This document shows, in pieces, positions 26,504-35,715 of a stretch of 64,000 bases of DNA; position 1 is the first letter of the stretch, and each line of letters begins with the position of its first letter. The notes beneath the pieces are model-generated. The model made no database searches. It had not been told where the DNA came from and saw only the letters and a program-made list of their open reading frames with translations. Source of the stretch: Nocardioides luteus. GTDB taxonomy: Bacteria; Actinomycetota; Actinomycetes; Propionibacteriales; Nocardioidaceae. A program made the position numbers and the translations under genes. Location of the stretch: contig NZ_JADOVJ010000001.1 of assembly GCF_015752315.1 (NCBI RefSeq), positions 1,542,501 to 1,606,500 of the forward strand, read 5' to 3'.

Positions 26504-29500
26504 GCCTCACTCTCGGGAACGGGCCCGCCGACCCGGTCAACGCCCGTGCGGGCGTGGGGTACGCCTCGCCGCAGGCGTGGTGCTTCGAGGTCGAGCCGGG
26601 GGTCGGCCATGTCGAGGCGGAGCTGCCGCTGGAGGCGCCGATCGAGGTGGCCGCCGGGGACGAGCTGCGCTTCGTCGTGTTCCCCGAGTCGGCCTCGGCC
26701 GACCAGCGGCGGTGGGAGGCGACGTACGTCTGTGTGGACGGGCTGCTCGACGACGGCCGGCGGCTCAGCGAGATCGGGCTCGTGGACCAGTACGGGCAGG
26801 CGCTGACCCCGACCGGGCAGGGGGAGGGGAAGCGGTCCTGGGTGGATCAGTGGAACCTGCGCCGGGCGGCGCTGACCGGGCTCGCCGGGCGCCGGATCGA
26901 ACGGCTCCTCGTCGTGGTGCGGGCGGCCGAGCTGCCGCTGCGGGTGTGGGTCGACGATGTCGCCGTCGGGCCCGCCCGCGTGCTCCCGGCCGCGCCGCTC
27001 GACCAGGTCGACACCCGACGCGGGACCCACTCCAGCGACCGGTTCTCGCGCGGCAACAACGCGCCGCTGGTCGGCCTGCCGCACGGCGGTGTCTTCGGGC
27101 TGCCGATGACCGACGCCTCGGCGGGCAACTGGCCCTACGCCTGGCACGCGCACCACCGTGAGACCGCCGGCGGACCCAACCGTCCGGCGATCGAGGCGTT
27201 CGCGACCTCGCACATCCCGAGCCCGTGGATGGGCGACCACGGGGTCTTCCAGGTGATGCCGAGCCCGCTCGTCGAGCCCGACGACGACCGGCGTGCGCGG
27301 GCACTCGGTTTCGACCACGCCGACGAGCAGGCCGGGCCGCACCGGTACGCGGTCGCGCTCGACGGCGGCGTCACCGCCGAGCTCGTCCCGGGCGACTTCG
27401 CGCTCGGGATGCGGTTCACCGGCGCCCGCTCGCTGGTGCTCGACCACCACGGCAGGATCCGGACGCTGACCTGCCAGAACGACCGGGGAGAGGTGGTCGT
27501 CCGTGCCCTCCTGGACGGCCGCGAGGGCAAGCCGGCCCAGCACATCCACCTCCGCGTCGCCGGGACCTCCCAGCTGCGCCTGGGCGGCGGCCGGCTCCGT
27601 GGCCACATCGCGCTGAGCGGGGCGGGGGCTGTCGACGTACGCCTGGGCATCTCGACGGTCAGCGACGAGCAGGCGGCAGCCAATCTCGAGGCCGCCGGGT
27701 CGTTCGACCAGATGGCCGCGCGGGCTCGCGCGGCGTGGGAGCAGGCTCTGGCGACCGTCGAGGTGGAGGGGGCGAGCGAGGACCAGCTGGTCTCGATCCG
27801 ATCAGGGCTCTACCGGCTCTTCCTCTACCCCAACCGCTACGGCGAAGGGCCCACGCACGCGCACACCTCGCCCTACGACCTCGCCACCGTCCGGCATGCG
27901 CCGATGACGGTCACTCACGGCTTCTGGGACACCTACCGCACCGCCTGGCCGCTGCTCGCGCTGCTCGACCCGGCCGGTGCCGGTTCGCTCGCCGAAGGCT
28001 TCGTCGAGCACTTCCGCGACCGCGGCTGGACGCCGCGATGGAGCGCTCCGGGCGCCGAGGACTGCATGACCGGCACCACCTTCGACACGGTGGTCGCCGA
28101 CCTGGCCCTGCGCGAGGTGCCCGGGATCGACCTGGAGACCGCCTACGCCTCGGCGCTCAAGAACGCGACCGTGCCGCCCGATGACGTACGCGTCGGCCGC
28201 AAGGGGCTCCGCCGCGGGATCTTCGCCGGCTACGTGGACACCGACACCCACGAGGGCATGTCGTGGACCCTGGACAACGCGATCAACGACTGGGGGATCT
28301 CTCGGCTTGCCCGGAGGTTGCGTGCGGGTGGATCACCCCGCACCTCGGAGGACCTCGCGGCGGAGGAGGAGTACTTCGCGCGGCGGGCGCTCGGATATCG
28401 CAACGTGTTCGACCGTGAGAGAGGGTTCTTCATCGGTCGCGACCCCGCGGGCGAGTGGCGTGGAACATTCGATCCCGACGTGTGGGGCCACGACTACACC
28501 GAGACCAACGCCTGGGGGACCGCGTTCACCGCACCCCACGACGGCGCCGGGCTGGCCGAGCTCCACGGCGGCGAGGAGGCTCTCGGCGCGAAGCTGGACG
28601 ACTTCTTCGCCCGCCCGGAGACGGGCGCGGCCGAGCTGAGCGGCCACTACGGCTTCGCGATCCACGAGATGACCGAGGCCCGGGACGTACGCATGGGGAT
28701 GCTCGGGCTCTCCAACCAGCCGGCCCACCACATCCCGTTCATGTACATGTTCGCCGGGCGGCACGACGACGCCCACCGGATCGTCCGCGAGTGCCTCTCC
28801 CGGCTCTTCGTCGGCTCCGACCTCGGCCAGGGATATCCCGGCGACGAGGACAACGGCGAGATGTCGGCCTGGTACGTCTTCGCGACGATCGGGCTCTATC
28901 CGCTGGTCCCCGGGACGGCGTCCTACGTGATCGTCCCGCCGTCGGTCCGGCGGACCGTGCTGCGGCCGACCGACGGCAAGGAGATCGTCATCGAGGCGGT
29001 CGGCACCGGAGGCCACATCCGCTCGGTGACGCTCGACGGCGAGCCCTGGGACGAGATCTCGGTCCCGCACGCCCGCCTGGCCGACGGCGCGCACCTGGTC
29101 GTCGAGCTCTCCGAGACGCCCTGCGGCTGGGCGAAGGCGTCCCGCCCGCCTTCTGCGTCCCGGACGGCTCCCGGTCTCCAAGTGACCGACGCGACCGTGG
29201 TGGTGCCGGACTCCCTGACCGACGACACCGGCGAGACCACGGTCGCGCTGAGGGCGGGGGAGCGGATGGAGGTCCCGCTCCTCGGCGAGCGGCGGCTCTC
29301 GCTCTACACCGTGACCTCCGCCGAGCCGGGCGACCTGGCCTGGAAGCTGGACTATCTCGGCCCCGACGGCACGACCGTGGCTCGCGAGGAGCGGGCTGAT
29401 GAGACGTACGTCTGGGCAGGTCAGACCCGGGTTTTCCGGGTCAGGCGCGGGGAGCCGGTCGCGGCGGGAGCCGTACGGTTCACCGCGTCGACGGACTGCG

Positions 29501-29568
29501 TGCTCACGCAGCTGGAGTTCATCGAAGACGACGCCGACAACGCAGACAACAGACAGGACGAGCACTGA
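26500..29568 (+). CDS. GH92-family alpha-mannosidase, intracellular
   Basis: A 1022-residue calcium-dependent exo-alpha-mannosidase by family. Hallmarks: HGFWDTYRTAWPLLALLDP, DTDTHEGMSWTLDNAINDW, ETNAWGTAFTAPHDGAGLAE, LSNQPAHHIPFMYMFAGR and GYPGDEDNGEMSAWYVFATI, where the family usually has GN.DCGQMSAW; the Asp-x-Asp pair of the catalytic base is kept. N-terminal 250 residues and C-terminal 170 residues are beta-rich accessory regions. The GTG at 26500 overlaps the isomerase stop (GTGA); the much longer open frame upstream lies on top of the isomerase gene. No signal peptide is present, unlike many GH92 proteins, so it works on imported sugars. GH92 enzymes remove alpha-1,2-, 1,3- or 1,6-mannose from high-mannose glycans. 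Confidence 0.92.
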   Translation: MSLTLGNGPADPVNARAGVGYASPQAWCFEVEPGVGHVEAELPLEAPIEVAAGDELRFVVFPESASADQRRWEATYVCVDGLLDDGRRLSEIGLVDQYGQALTPTGQGEGKRSWVDQWNLRRAALTGLAGRRIERLLVVVRAAELPLRVWVDDVAVGPARVLPAAPLDQVDTRRGTHSSDRFSRGNNAPLVGLPHGGVFGLPMTDASAGNWPYAWHAHHRETAGGPNRPAIEAFATSHIPSPWMGDHGVFQVMPSPLVEPDDDRRARALGFDHADEQAGPHRYAVALDGGVTAELVPGDFALGMRFTGARSLVLDHHGRIRTLTCQNDRGEVVVRALLDGREGKPAQHIHLRVAGTSQLRLGGGRLRGHIALSGAGAVDVRLGISTVSDEQAAANLEAAGSFDQMAARARAAWEQALATVEVEGASEDQLVSIRSGLYRLFLYPNRYGEGPTHAHTSPYDLATVRHAPMTVTHGFWDTYRTAWPLLALLDPAGAGSLAEGFVEHFRDRGWTPRWSAPGAEDCMTGTTFDTVVADLALREVPGIDLETAYASALKNATVPPDDVRVGRKGLRRGIFAGYVDTDTHEGMSWTLDNAINDWGISRLARRLRAGGSPRTSEDLAAEEEYFARRALGYRNVFDRERGFFIGRDPAGEWRGTFDPDVWGHDYTETNAWGTAFTAPHDGAGLAELHGGEEALGAKLDDFFARPETGAAELSGHYGFAIHEMTEARDVRMGMLGLSNQPAHHIPFMYMFAGRHDDAHRIVRECLSRLFVGSDLGQGYPGDEDNGEMSAWYVFATIGLYPLVPGTASYVIVPPSVRRTVLRPTDGKEIVIEAVGTGGHIRSVTLDGEPWDEISVPHARLADGAHLVVELSETPCGWAKASRPPSASRTAPGLQVTDATVVVPDSLTDDTGETTVALRAGERMEVPLLGERRLSLYTVTSAEPGDLAWKLDYLGPDGTTVAREERADETYVWAGQTRVFRVRRGEPVAAGAVRFTASTDCVLTQLEFIEDDADNADNRQDEH

Positions 29569-32528
29569 TGCACGACGACGTACACCTCACCGAAGGCCGC
29601 GTGAGCCGGGTCCTCAAGGAGCGCCTGTGGCCGGCCGTGCACACCGCCTCGGCGCCCGTGAGCGTCGCCTGGCACGAGCTGCCCGGGGAGCCGATCGCTC
29701 CCGCGGAGGGGCTGGCGCTGACGTACGAGCCCTTCGAGGTCGGCAGCGACTGGGGTCCGGCGTGGGGGACCGCCTGGTTCCGGATCACCGGCACCGTGCC
29801 CGCGGAGTGGGCCGGCAGGCGGGTGGAGCTGGTCTGCGACCTCGGCTTCGACGTCAACATGCCCGGCTTCCAGTGCGAGGGGCTGGTCTACACGCCCGAG
29901 GGCGAGCCCATCAAGAGCCTCAACCCTCGCAACCAGTGGGTGCTGGTCGCCGACGAGGCGAAGGGTGGCGAGGAGATCGAGCTCTTCCTGGAGGCCGCGG
30001 CCAACCCGGTCCTGCTCGACTACCACCCCTTCCTGCCCACCCAGGAAGGCGACATCGAGACCTCCTCGAAGAAGAGGCTCTACACCACCCGCCGGGTCGA
30101 GCTCGCCGTCTTCGAGAAGGACGTCTTCGAGCTCTGCCTCGACCTGGAGACGCTCCACGAGCTGCAGGTCGAGCTGCCCGAGGGGCCGCGCAAGTTCCGC
30201 ATCCTGCAGGCCATCGACGACGCCCTCGACCGTGTCGACCTGCAGCGGATCCGGGAGACGGCCGCCGATGCCCGGGAGGCGCTCGCCGAGGTCCTCGAAG
30301 CGACCGCGCACGACTCCGCCCACCAGATCGCCGCGATCGGCCACGCCCACATCGACTCCGCCTGGCTGTGGCCGGTTCGCGAGACGATCCGCAAGGTCGC
30401 CCGCACCACCTCCTCGATGACCGAGCTGCTCGGCGAGGACCCCGACTTCCGCTACGGGATGTCGAGCGCGCAGCAGTATGCGTGGCTCAAGGAGCACCGT
30501 CCGGAGGTCTACGCCAAGGTCAAGGCGGCGGTCGCCGAGGGCCGCTTCATCCCGCTCGGCGGCATGTGGGTCGAGTCCGACACCACGATGCCGTCGGGGG
30601 AGTCGCTGGTGCGGCAGTTCCTCTACGGGCAGCGGTTCTTCGAGACCGAGTTCGGGATCCGCTGCAAGGGTGTCTGGCTGCCCGACTCCTTCGGCTACAG
30701 CCCGGCGCTGCCGCAGCTGATGAAGCGGGCCGGGTTCGAGTGGTTCTTCACCCAGAAGATCTCCTGGAACCAGGTCAACAAGTTCCCCCACCACACCTTC
30801 GAGTGGGAAGGCATCGACGGCTCCCGGATCCTGAGCCACTTCCCGCCGATGGACACCTACAACTCCCGGCTCTCCGGCGCGGAGGTCGCCAAGGCCTCCC
30901 GCCAGTTCCGGGAGAACCGGATCGCCACCGGCTCGATCGCTCCGGTCGGCTGGGGCGACGGCGGTGGCGGCACCACCCGAGAGATGGCCGGCAAGGCCCG
31001 TCGTCTCCGCGATCTCGAAGGCTCCGCTCAGGTGTCCTGGCGTCACCCGGACGAGTTCTTCGCCGAGGCCCGGGCCGAGCTGCCGGACCCGGCGGTCTGG
31101 GTCGGCGAGCTCTACCTCGAGCTCCACCGCGCCACCCTCACCTCCCAGCACCTCACCAAGCAGGGCAACCGGCGCTGCGAGCACCTGCTCGTCGAGGCCG
31201 AGCTGTGGTCGGCCACCGCGGCCGTCCGCGGTCTGCTCGACTACCCCTACGACGAGCTGGACGCGCTGTGGCAGCAGGTCCTGCTCCAGCAGTTCCACGA
31301 CATCCTGCCCGGGACGTCGATCGCCTGGGTGCACCGCGAGGCGGCGGCGCAGTATGCCCGGGTCGCCGAAGCGGCGACGGCCATCATCGAACGGGCGCTC
31401 ACGGCGCTCGCCGGCGAGGGAACCGTCGCGCTGCGGGCCGACGGGCGCTCGGGTGCGGTGCTGGCGGCCGAGCCGGTGGCGGCCGTCTCCGTGGTCGAGA
31501 AGGACGGGACGTACGTCTTGGGGAACGGGGTCGTCGAGGTCACCGTCTCCGCCGAGGGCCTGATCACCTCGGCGATCGATCTCGCGACCGGGCGTGACGC
31601 GATCCCGGCCGGGGCCGAGGCCAACCTCCTCCAGCTCCACCAGGACTTCCCGAACATGTGGGACGCCTGGGACGTGGATCGGTTCTACCGCAACCGGGTC
31701 ACCGACCTGCGCGAGGTCACCTCGATCGAGATCACCGAGGACGGGCTGGTCGTCGAGCGGCCGATCTCGCCCGAGTCGTCGACGACCCAGGTGCTCTCGC
31801 TGGCTCCCGGCTCGCGGGTGCTCGACATCGCGCAGAGCACCGAGTGGCACGAGACCGAGAAGTTCCTCAAGGTGGCCTTCCCGCTCGACGTCAAGGCAGA
31901 GCAGACGCTGGCCGAGACCCAGTTCGGCTACCACCGCCGCCCGACCCACACCAACACCTCCTGGGAGGCGGCGAAGTTCGAGACCTCGATGCACCGCTGG
32001 GTGCTGGCCTCCGAGCCTGGGTTCGGAGTGGCGCTGATCAACGACTCGACGTACGGCTTCGACGTGACCCGCCCGACGGCGCTCACCACCGAGGTGCGGC
32101 TCTCGCTGCTGCGGGCGCCGCGGTTCCCCGACCCGGAGACCGACCAGGGCGTGCAGACCCACCGCTACGGCCTGGTCATCGGTGCCTCTGTCGAGACTGC
32201 GACCGAGGCCGGGGCCGCGCTCAACACGCCGTCGCGCCAGATCACCGGCGCAGGTGCTGTCGAGCCGCTGGTGACCGTCTCCGGTGACGGTCTGGTGGTC
32301 TCGAGCGTCAAGCTCGCCGCCGACCGCTCCGGCGACCTGGTCGTGCGTGTCTACGAGTCGACCGGCGCGCGTACGCAGGGGGAGCTGCGCGTCGCGGAGA
32401 GCTACGAGCGGGTCGAGGAGATCTCGCTCGTGGAGGACCCGATCGCCGAGGTGAGCTCCGACGGCGGTGTCGTCGCGCTCAGTCTCGGGGCCTTCGAGGT
32501 CCGCACCCTGAGGTTCCACCGCAACTAA
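29568..32528 (+). CDS. GH38-family alpha-mannosidase, intracellular
   Basis: A 986-residue zinc-dependent retaining alpha-mannosidase. The zinc/active-site motif GHAHIDSAWLWP gives His259 and Asp263; the nucleophile Asp373 is in WLPDSFGYSPALPQ; the mid-domain His cluster is QQFHDILPGTSI. The last 450 residues are the beta-sandwich domains of the family. No signal peptide. The ATG overlaps the GH92 stop by one base. GH38 enzymes remove alpha-1,2/1,3/1,6-linked mannose, and in Bifidobacterium N-glycan loci they complete the trimming to Man-beta-1,4-GlcNAc. Confidence 0.95.
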   Translation: MHDDVHLTEGRVSRVLKERLWPAVHTASAPVSVAWHELPGEPIAPAEGLALTYEPFEVGSDWGPAWGTAWFRITGTVPAEWAGRRVELVCDLGFDVNMPGFQCEGLVYTPEGEPIKSLNPRNQWVLVADEAKGGEEIELFLEAAANPVLLDYHPFLPTQEGDIETSSKKRLYTTRRVELAVFEKDVFELCLDLETLHELQVELPEGPRKFRILQAIDDALDRVDLQRIRETAADAREALAEVLEATAHDSAHQIAAIGHAHIDSAWLWPVRETIRKVARTTSSMTELLGEDPDFRYGMSSAQQYAWLKEHRPEVYAKVKAAVAEGRFIPLGGMWVESDTTMPSGESLVRQFLYGQRFFETEFGIRCKGVWLPDSFGYSPALPQLMKRAGFEWFFTQKISWNQVNKFPHHTFEWEGIDGSRILSHFPPMDTYNSRLSGAEVAKASRQFRENRIATGSIAPVGWGDGGGGTTREMAGKARRLRDLEGSAQVSWRHPDEFFAEARAELPDPAVWVGELYLELHRATLTSQHLTKQGNRRCEHLLVEAELWSATAAVRGLLDYPYDELDALWQQVLLQQFHDILPGTSIAWVHREAAAQYARVAEAATAIIERALTALAGEGTVALRADGRSGAVLAAEPVAAVSVVEKDGTYVLGNGVVEVTVSAEGLITSAIDLATGRDAIPAGAEANLLQLHQDFPNMWDAWDVDRFYRNRVTDLREVTSIEITEDGLVVERPISPESSTTQVLSLAPGSRVLDIAQSTEWHETEKFLKVAFPLDVKAEQTLAETQFGYHRRPTHTNTSWEAAKFETSMHRWVLASEPGFGVALINDSTYGFDVTRPTALTTEVRLSLLRAPRFPDPETDQGVQTHRYGLVIGASVETATEAGAALNTPSRQITGAGAVEPLVTVSGDGLVVSSVKLAADRSGDLVVRVYESTGARTQGELRVAESYERVEEISLVEDPIAEVSSDGGVVALSLGAFEVRTLRFHRN

Positions 32529-32542
32529 AGGAGACCAGCACC

Positions 32543-33457
32543 ATGTCAGTTCCCCACATCTCACGCAGACACATGCTGCTCGGCGCGGGCGCCGCGGCCA
32601 TCGGAGCGACCGCGGCCACCGGCCTCGCCCCCTCGGCGGGGGCGGCGCGCCCGCTCGCGTCGCCGACGCTGATGACCGGCTACGTCGAGGTCAACAACTA
32701 CAGCATCGGCAACGTCGCCAAGTACGAGCTCGCCGGAGGCGGCAACGTCTTCGACATCGGTCTGATCTTCGCGGCCAACATCAACTACGACACCGTCGGC
32801 CAGCGGGCCTACCTCTACAACAACCCGCAGGTGCAGGCGCAGCTCGACGCCGCCGACGTGCACATCCGTCCGGCCCAGGCCAAGGGCATCAAGATCCTGC
32901 TCTCCGTGCTCGGCAACCACCAGGGCGCCGGCTTCGCCAACTTCCCGGACCGGGCGTCCGCCGAGGCGTTCGCCGACCAGCTCGCGGACGCGGTGACCCG
33001 CTACGGCCTGGACGGGATCGACTTCGACGACGAGTGGTCCAACTACGGCGCCAACGGCACCGGCCAGCCCAACGACTTCTCCTTCGTCTACCTGCTCCAG
33101 GCGCTGCGCTCGCGGATTCCGGACAAGCTGATCACCCTCTACTACATCGGCCCGTCCTCGCAGCGGCTCTCCTACGGCGGGGTCAACGCCGGCGACCTGC
33201 TCGACTACGCCTGGAACCCCTACTACGGCACCTGGGGCGTACCGAACGTCCCCGGGCTCGGCAAGCCCGAGCTCGCCCCCGCCGCGATCAACATCCAGGG
33301 CACCTCGGCCTCGACCGCCGCCAGTCTCGCCTCGCGCACGGTCTCCCAGGGCTACGGCGTCTTCAACACCTACAACCTCGGCTCCGCCGACGCGAGCGCC
33401 TACCTCTCCAACGTCACCCGCAACCTGTACGGCAAGGCGACCGTCTACACGGGCTGA
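32543..33457 (+). CDS. Endo H-like GH18 endo-beta-N-acetylglucosaminidase, Tat-secreted
   Basis: A 304-residue GH18 enzyme. The N-terminus carries a twin-arginine signal (SRRHMLLGAGAAAIGATAAT, with cleavage near ASAGA-like residues 31-36). The catalytic DxxDxDxE motif is DGIDFDDEW, with the acid Glu164, followed by SNYGANGTG; Endo H of Streptomyces plicatus has nearly the same run. The size matches Endo H (about 270 mature residues). Such enzymes cut between the two GlcNAc residues of high-mannose N-glycans and free Man(n)GlcNAc from glycoproteins. It closes the operon, with an aaaggag site before the ATG and a hairpin after the stop, and is the only exported enzyme in the locus. Confidence 0.93.
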   Translation: MSVPHISRRHMLLGAGAAAIGATAATGLAPSAGAARPLASPTLMTGYVEVNNYSIGNVAKYELAGGGNVFDIGLIFAANINYDTVGQRAYLYNNPQVQAQLDAADVHIRPAQAKGIKILLSVLGNHQGAGFANFPDRASAEAFADQLADAVTRYGLDGIDFDDEWSNYGANGTGQPNDFSFVYLLQALRSRIPDKLITLYYIGPSSQRLSYGGVNAGDLLDYAWNPYYGTWGVPNVPGLGKPELAPAAINIQGTSASTAASLASRTVSQGYGVFNTYNLGSADASAYLSNVTRNLYGKATVYTG

Positions 33458-33468
33458 CCGAAAGGAGC

Positions 33469-33515
33469 GGTCGCCGCGGTCTGGGAGTATCGTTCGCGCA
33501 CGGACCGCGGCGGCC
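33469..33515 (+). terminator. Hairpin closing the glycan operon
   Basis: ggtcgccgcggtc (33469-33481) pairs with gaccgcggcggcc (33503-33515) at 12 of 13 positions around a 21-base loop. It starts 12 bases after the Endo H-like stop and ends 24 bases before the next gene. No T tract. Confidence 0.65.
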
Positions 33516-33539
33516 GGTGCTGAGGGAGAAGAGGCGTAG

Positions 33540-35099
33540 ATGGGTGTCACGAGCGAGAGCGGGCGGATCGTCGCGGGTGGCCGGAAGGGCACCTACGTAC
33601 GTCTGGCCGAAGGCCCTCAGGAGCGCCACATCTCGCGCACCGACCTGGCCCGGAAGCCCGAGGAGCTCGGTGATCCGGTGCTCACCGTCGCCCACCTGTC
33701 CGACATGCACATCTGCGACCACCAGTCGCCGGCGCGGGTCGAGGTCCTGGACCGGCTCATGGACCCCGACGCCTCGACCCGGGAGCTGATCGAGGAGATC
33801 GGGACGTACCGGGCCCAGGAGCTGCTGACCGCACAGGTCGGGGCGGCGATGGTCGAGGCGATCAACGAGATCACCGAAGGACCCGTCGGCGGCGGCCCGC
33901 TCGACCTGGCGATCGCGACCGGCGACAACACCGACAACGGGCAGTACAACGAGCTCGACTGGTACCTGACGCTGCTCGACGGCGGCCGGCTGACCCCCGA
34001 CTCCGGCGACATGCTGCACTACGAAGGCGTCGCCGCGCTGCCGGACAAGCGCTTCTGGCACCCCCAGGGCGAGACGTACGACATGCGCCGGGGCGACCAC
34101 GGTTTCCCGCTCGTCCCCGGGCTGCTGAAGGCCGTGCGGCGTGCGATCGACTCACCCGGGCTCGAGGTGCCCTGGCTGGCCGTCAACGGCAACCACGACG
34201 GGCTGCTGCAGGGCACCGTGCCGGGCAACTCCGCCATCGCCGAGATCGCGGTCGGCGACCTGAAGGCGATCGCGATGCCCGAGCACTGGACCGACGAGGC
34301 GAAGGCGAAGCTCATCGCCGGGCTGATCTCCGGTGACCCGGCGGCGCTCGCGATGCTGGCCGAGCTGGAGCCGTACGAGGTGACCGCCGACCGGCGTCGC
34401 CGGCAGACGACGCTGCAGGAGTTCGTCGATTCCCACGTCCACGACGAGGCGAAGCCGCCGGGCCACGGGTTCCACGCCGGTGGCGAGTCCTACTACCGCC
34501 ACGACGTCAACGACCAGGTCACCTTCGTCGTCCTCGACACGGTCAACCCGGCCGGCGGCTTCCAGGGGTCGATCGACGCCGAGCAGTTGGAGTGGCTCGA
34601 CGCCGTGCTCGCCTCCACCGACTACGACGAGCGGCTCGCCGTGATCGCCAGCCACCACGACGTGGCCTCGCTGGTCAACGACATGAGCGGCGCGAGCGGC
34701 AGCCGGCGGGTCCTCGGCGACGAGATCGAGCAGACCGTCTCGCGTCATGAGAGCGCGGTCCTCTGGCTCAACGGCCACACCCACCGTACGTCGGTGAAGC
34801 CTCACGGCTCGTGGTGGGAGGTCACCGCGCCGTCCCTGATCGACTGGCCGCAGCAGGGCCGGGTGGTCGAGCTCATCTCTGACGGGGACGTGCTCACCAT
34901 CGCCACCACGATGCTCGACCACGCCGGTCCCGCCCGGTGGAGCGGCTCCATCGAGGAGGTCGGCCACCTCGCCTCGCTGTCTCGTGAGCTGGCCGCGAAC
35001 GACTGGCAGACGCCGAAGGTCCCCCTGGCCGAGCATCCCTTCTCCGGGACGGCCCAGGACCGCAACGTACTGCTCCATCTGCTCGATCCGAGGGCCTGA
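33540..35099 (+). CDS. Metallophosphoesterase, TIGR03767-like
   Basis: A 519-residue calcineurin-like phosphoesterase with all metal-binding motifs: HLSDMHICD, ATGDNTDNG, NGNHDG, ASHHDV and NGHTHR. The length and the order of the insertions resemble the actinobacterial TIGR03767 family of unknown substrate. No signal peptide is seen at this start, so it is cytoplasmic as annotated. gaggagaagag-like purines precede the ATG. It follows the glycan operon after a hairpin and is probably a separate unit. Confidence 0.9.
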   Translation: MGVTSESGRIVAGGRKGTYVRLAEGPQERHISRTDLARKPEELGDPVLTVAHLSDMHICDHQSPARVEVLDRLMDPDASTRELIEEIGTYRAQELLTAQVGAAMVEAINEITEGPVGGGPLDLAIATGDNTDNGQYNELDWYLTLLDGGRLTPDSGDMLHYEGVAALPDKRFWHPQGETYDMRRGDHGFPLVPGLLKAVRRAIDSPGLEVPWLAVNGNHDGLLQGTVPGNSAIAEIAVGDLKAIAMPEHWTDEAKAKLIAGLISGDPAALAMLAELEPYEVTADRRRRQTTLQEFVDSHVHDEAKPPGHGFHAGGESYYRHDVNDQVTFVVLDTVNPAGGFQGSIDAEQLEWLDAVLASTDYDERLAVIASHHDVASLVNDMSGASGSRRVLGDEIEQTVSRHESAVLWLNGHTHRTSVKPHGSWWEVTAPSLIDWPQQGRVVELISDGDVLTIATTMLDHAGPARWSGSIEEVGHLASLSRELAANDWQTPKVPLAEHPFSGTAQDRNVLLHLLDPRA

Positions 35100-35232
35100 A
35101 GGGCCTCCGACACGCCGTTATCTAGCGGTTGACAGGCGGGTGGGGTTGCGTGGACCAGCGTTCTCCGCTGGACTACCACCAACCAAGTTCATGCAAGCGG
35201 CATGGACACATCAAGCCTTGGAGGAAAGACAC

Positions 35233-35646
35233 GTGAGCTCGACCGCAGCCACAGGGCCTGCGGACCGGCTGGGCCTCAAGTCCGGCATGGTCATCCAGGA
35301 ACTGGGCTGGGACAACGATACGGATGACGAGCTGCGGGTCGCCATCGAAGACGCCGTCGACGCGGACCTGGTGGACGGTGAGTACGGCAATGTCGTCGAC
35401 GCCGTGCTGCTGTGGTGGCGCGACGACGACGGCGACCTCGTCGACGGACTCGTCGACGCGCTGACCGACCTCGTCGGAGGCGGGGTCATCTGGCTGCTGA
35501 CGCCGAAGGTGGGCCGCCCGGGTGCGGTCGACGCGGCGGACATCGCCGAGGCCGCGCCGATCGCAGGACTGTCCCAGACCACCACCGCATCTGTGAGCAA
35601 GGACTGGGCCGCGACGCGTCTGCTGGCGCCGAAGACTCCTGCCTGA
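35233..35646 (+). CDS. DUF3052 family protein
   Basis: A 137-residue acidic protein of the actinobacterial DUF3052 family. The conserved pattern is LGLKSGMVIQELGWDNDTDD near the N-terminus and DVVLLWWRDDDGDL-like VDAVLLWWRDDDGDL in the middle. Function unknown. The GTG at 35233 has ggaggaaag six bases upstream; the longer frame upstream is not family-like. In Streptomyces and Mycobacterium the gene lies between aceE and a peroxiredoxin (ahpE in the latter). Here ahpE is near but aceE is 22 kb away. The 133-base gap before it has a ttgaca (35129-35134) but no convincing -10. Confidence 0.9.
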   Translation: MSSTAATGPADRLGLKSGMVIQELGWDNDTDDELRVAIEDAVDADLVDGEYGNVVDAVLLWWRDDDGDLVDGLVDALTDLVGGGVIWLLTPKVGRPGAVDAADIAEAAPIAGLSQTTTASVSKDWAATRLLAPKTPA

Positions 35647-35690
35647 TGGCAACGGTTCTCGGGGTCGGTGGACACCCGCAGGAGTCTTCG
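35630..35690 (+). terminator. 13-bp inverted repeat at the end of DUF3052
   Basis: cgaagactcctgc (35630-35642), which includes the last codons of DUF3052, pairs perfectly with gcaggagtcttcg (35678-35690) around a 35-base loop. It could end DUF3052 transcription or hide an aggag site for a GTG at 35692. No T tract. Confidence 0.5.
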
Positions 35691-35702
35691 CGTGAGCGAC
35701 GT

Positions 35703-35708
35703 TAGACT
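35703..35708 (+). promoter_or_regulatory. -10 element of the acyl-CoA synthetase promoter
   Basis: tagact is followed by seven bases and a GTG at 35716, consistent with a leaderless start. The competing GTG at 35692 has aggag seven bases upstream. Confidence 0.5.
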
Positions 35709-35715
35709 CCCAACG

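Noticed and set aside
29421..32564. A 1047-codon minus-strand frame opposite the GH38 gene
   Set aside because: Antisense shadow; GH38 catalytic motifs on the plus strand are intact and coupled to neighbours.
35129..35157. ttgaca before DUF3052 as a sigma-A promoter
   Set aside because: At 16-19 bases downstream there is no TANNNT-like -10 box, so the promoter cannot be supported.
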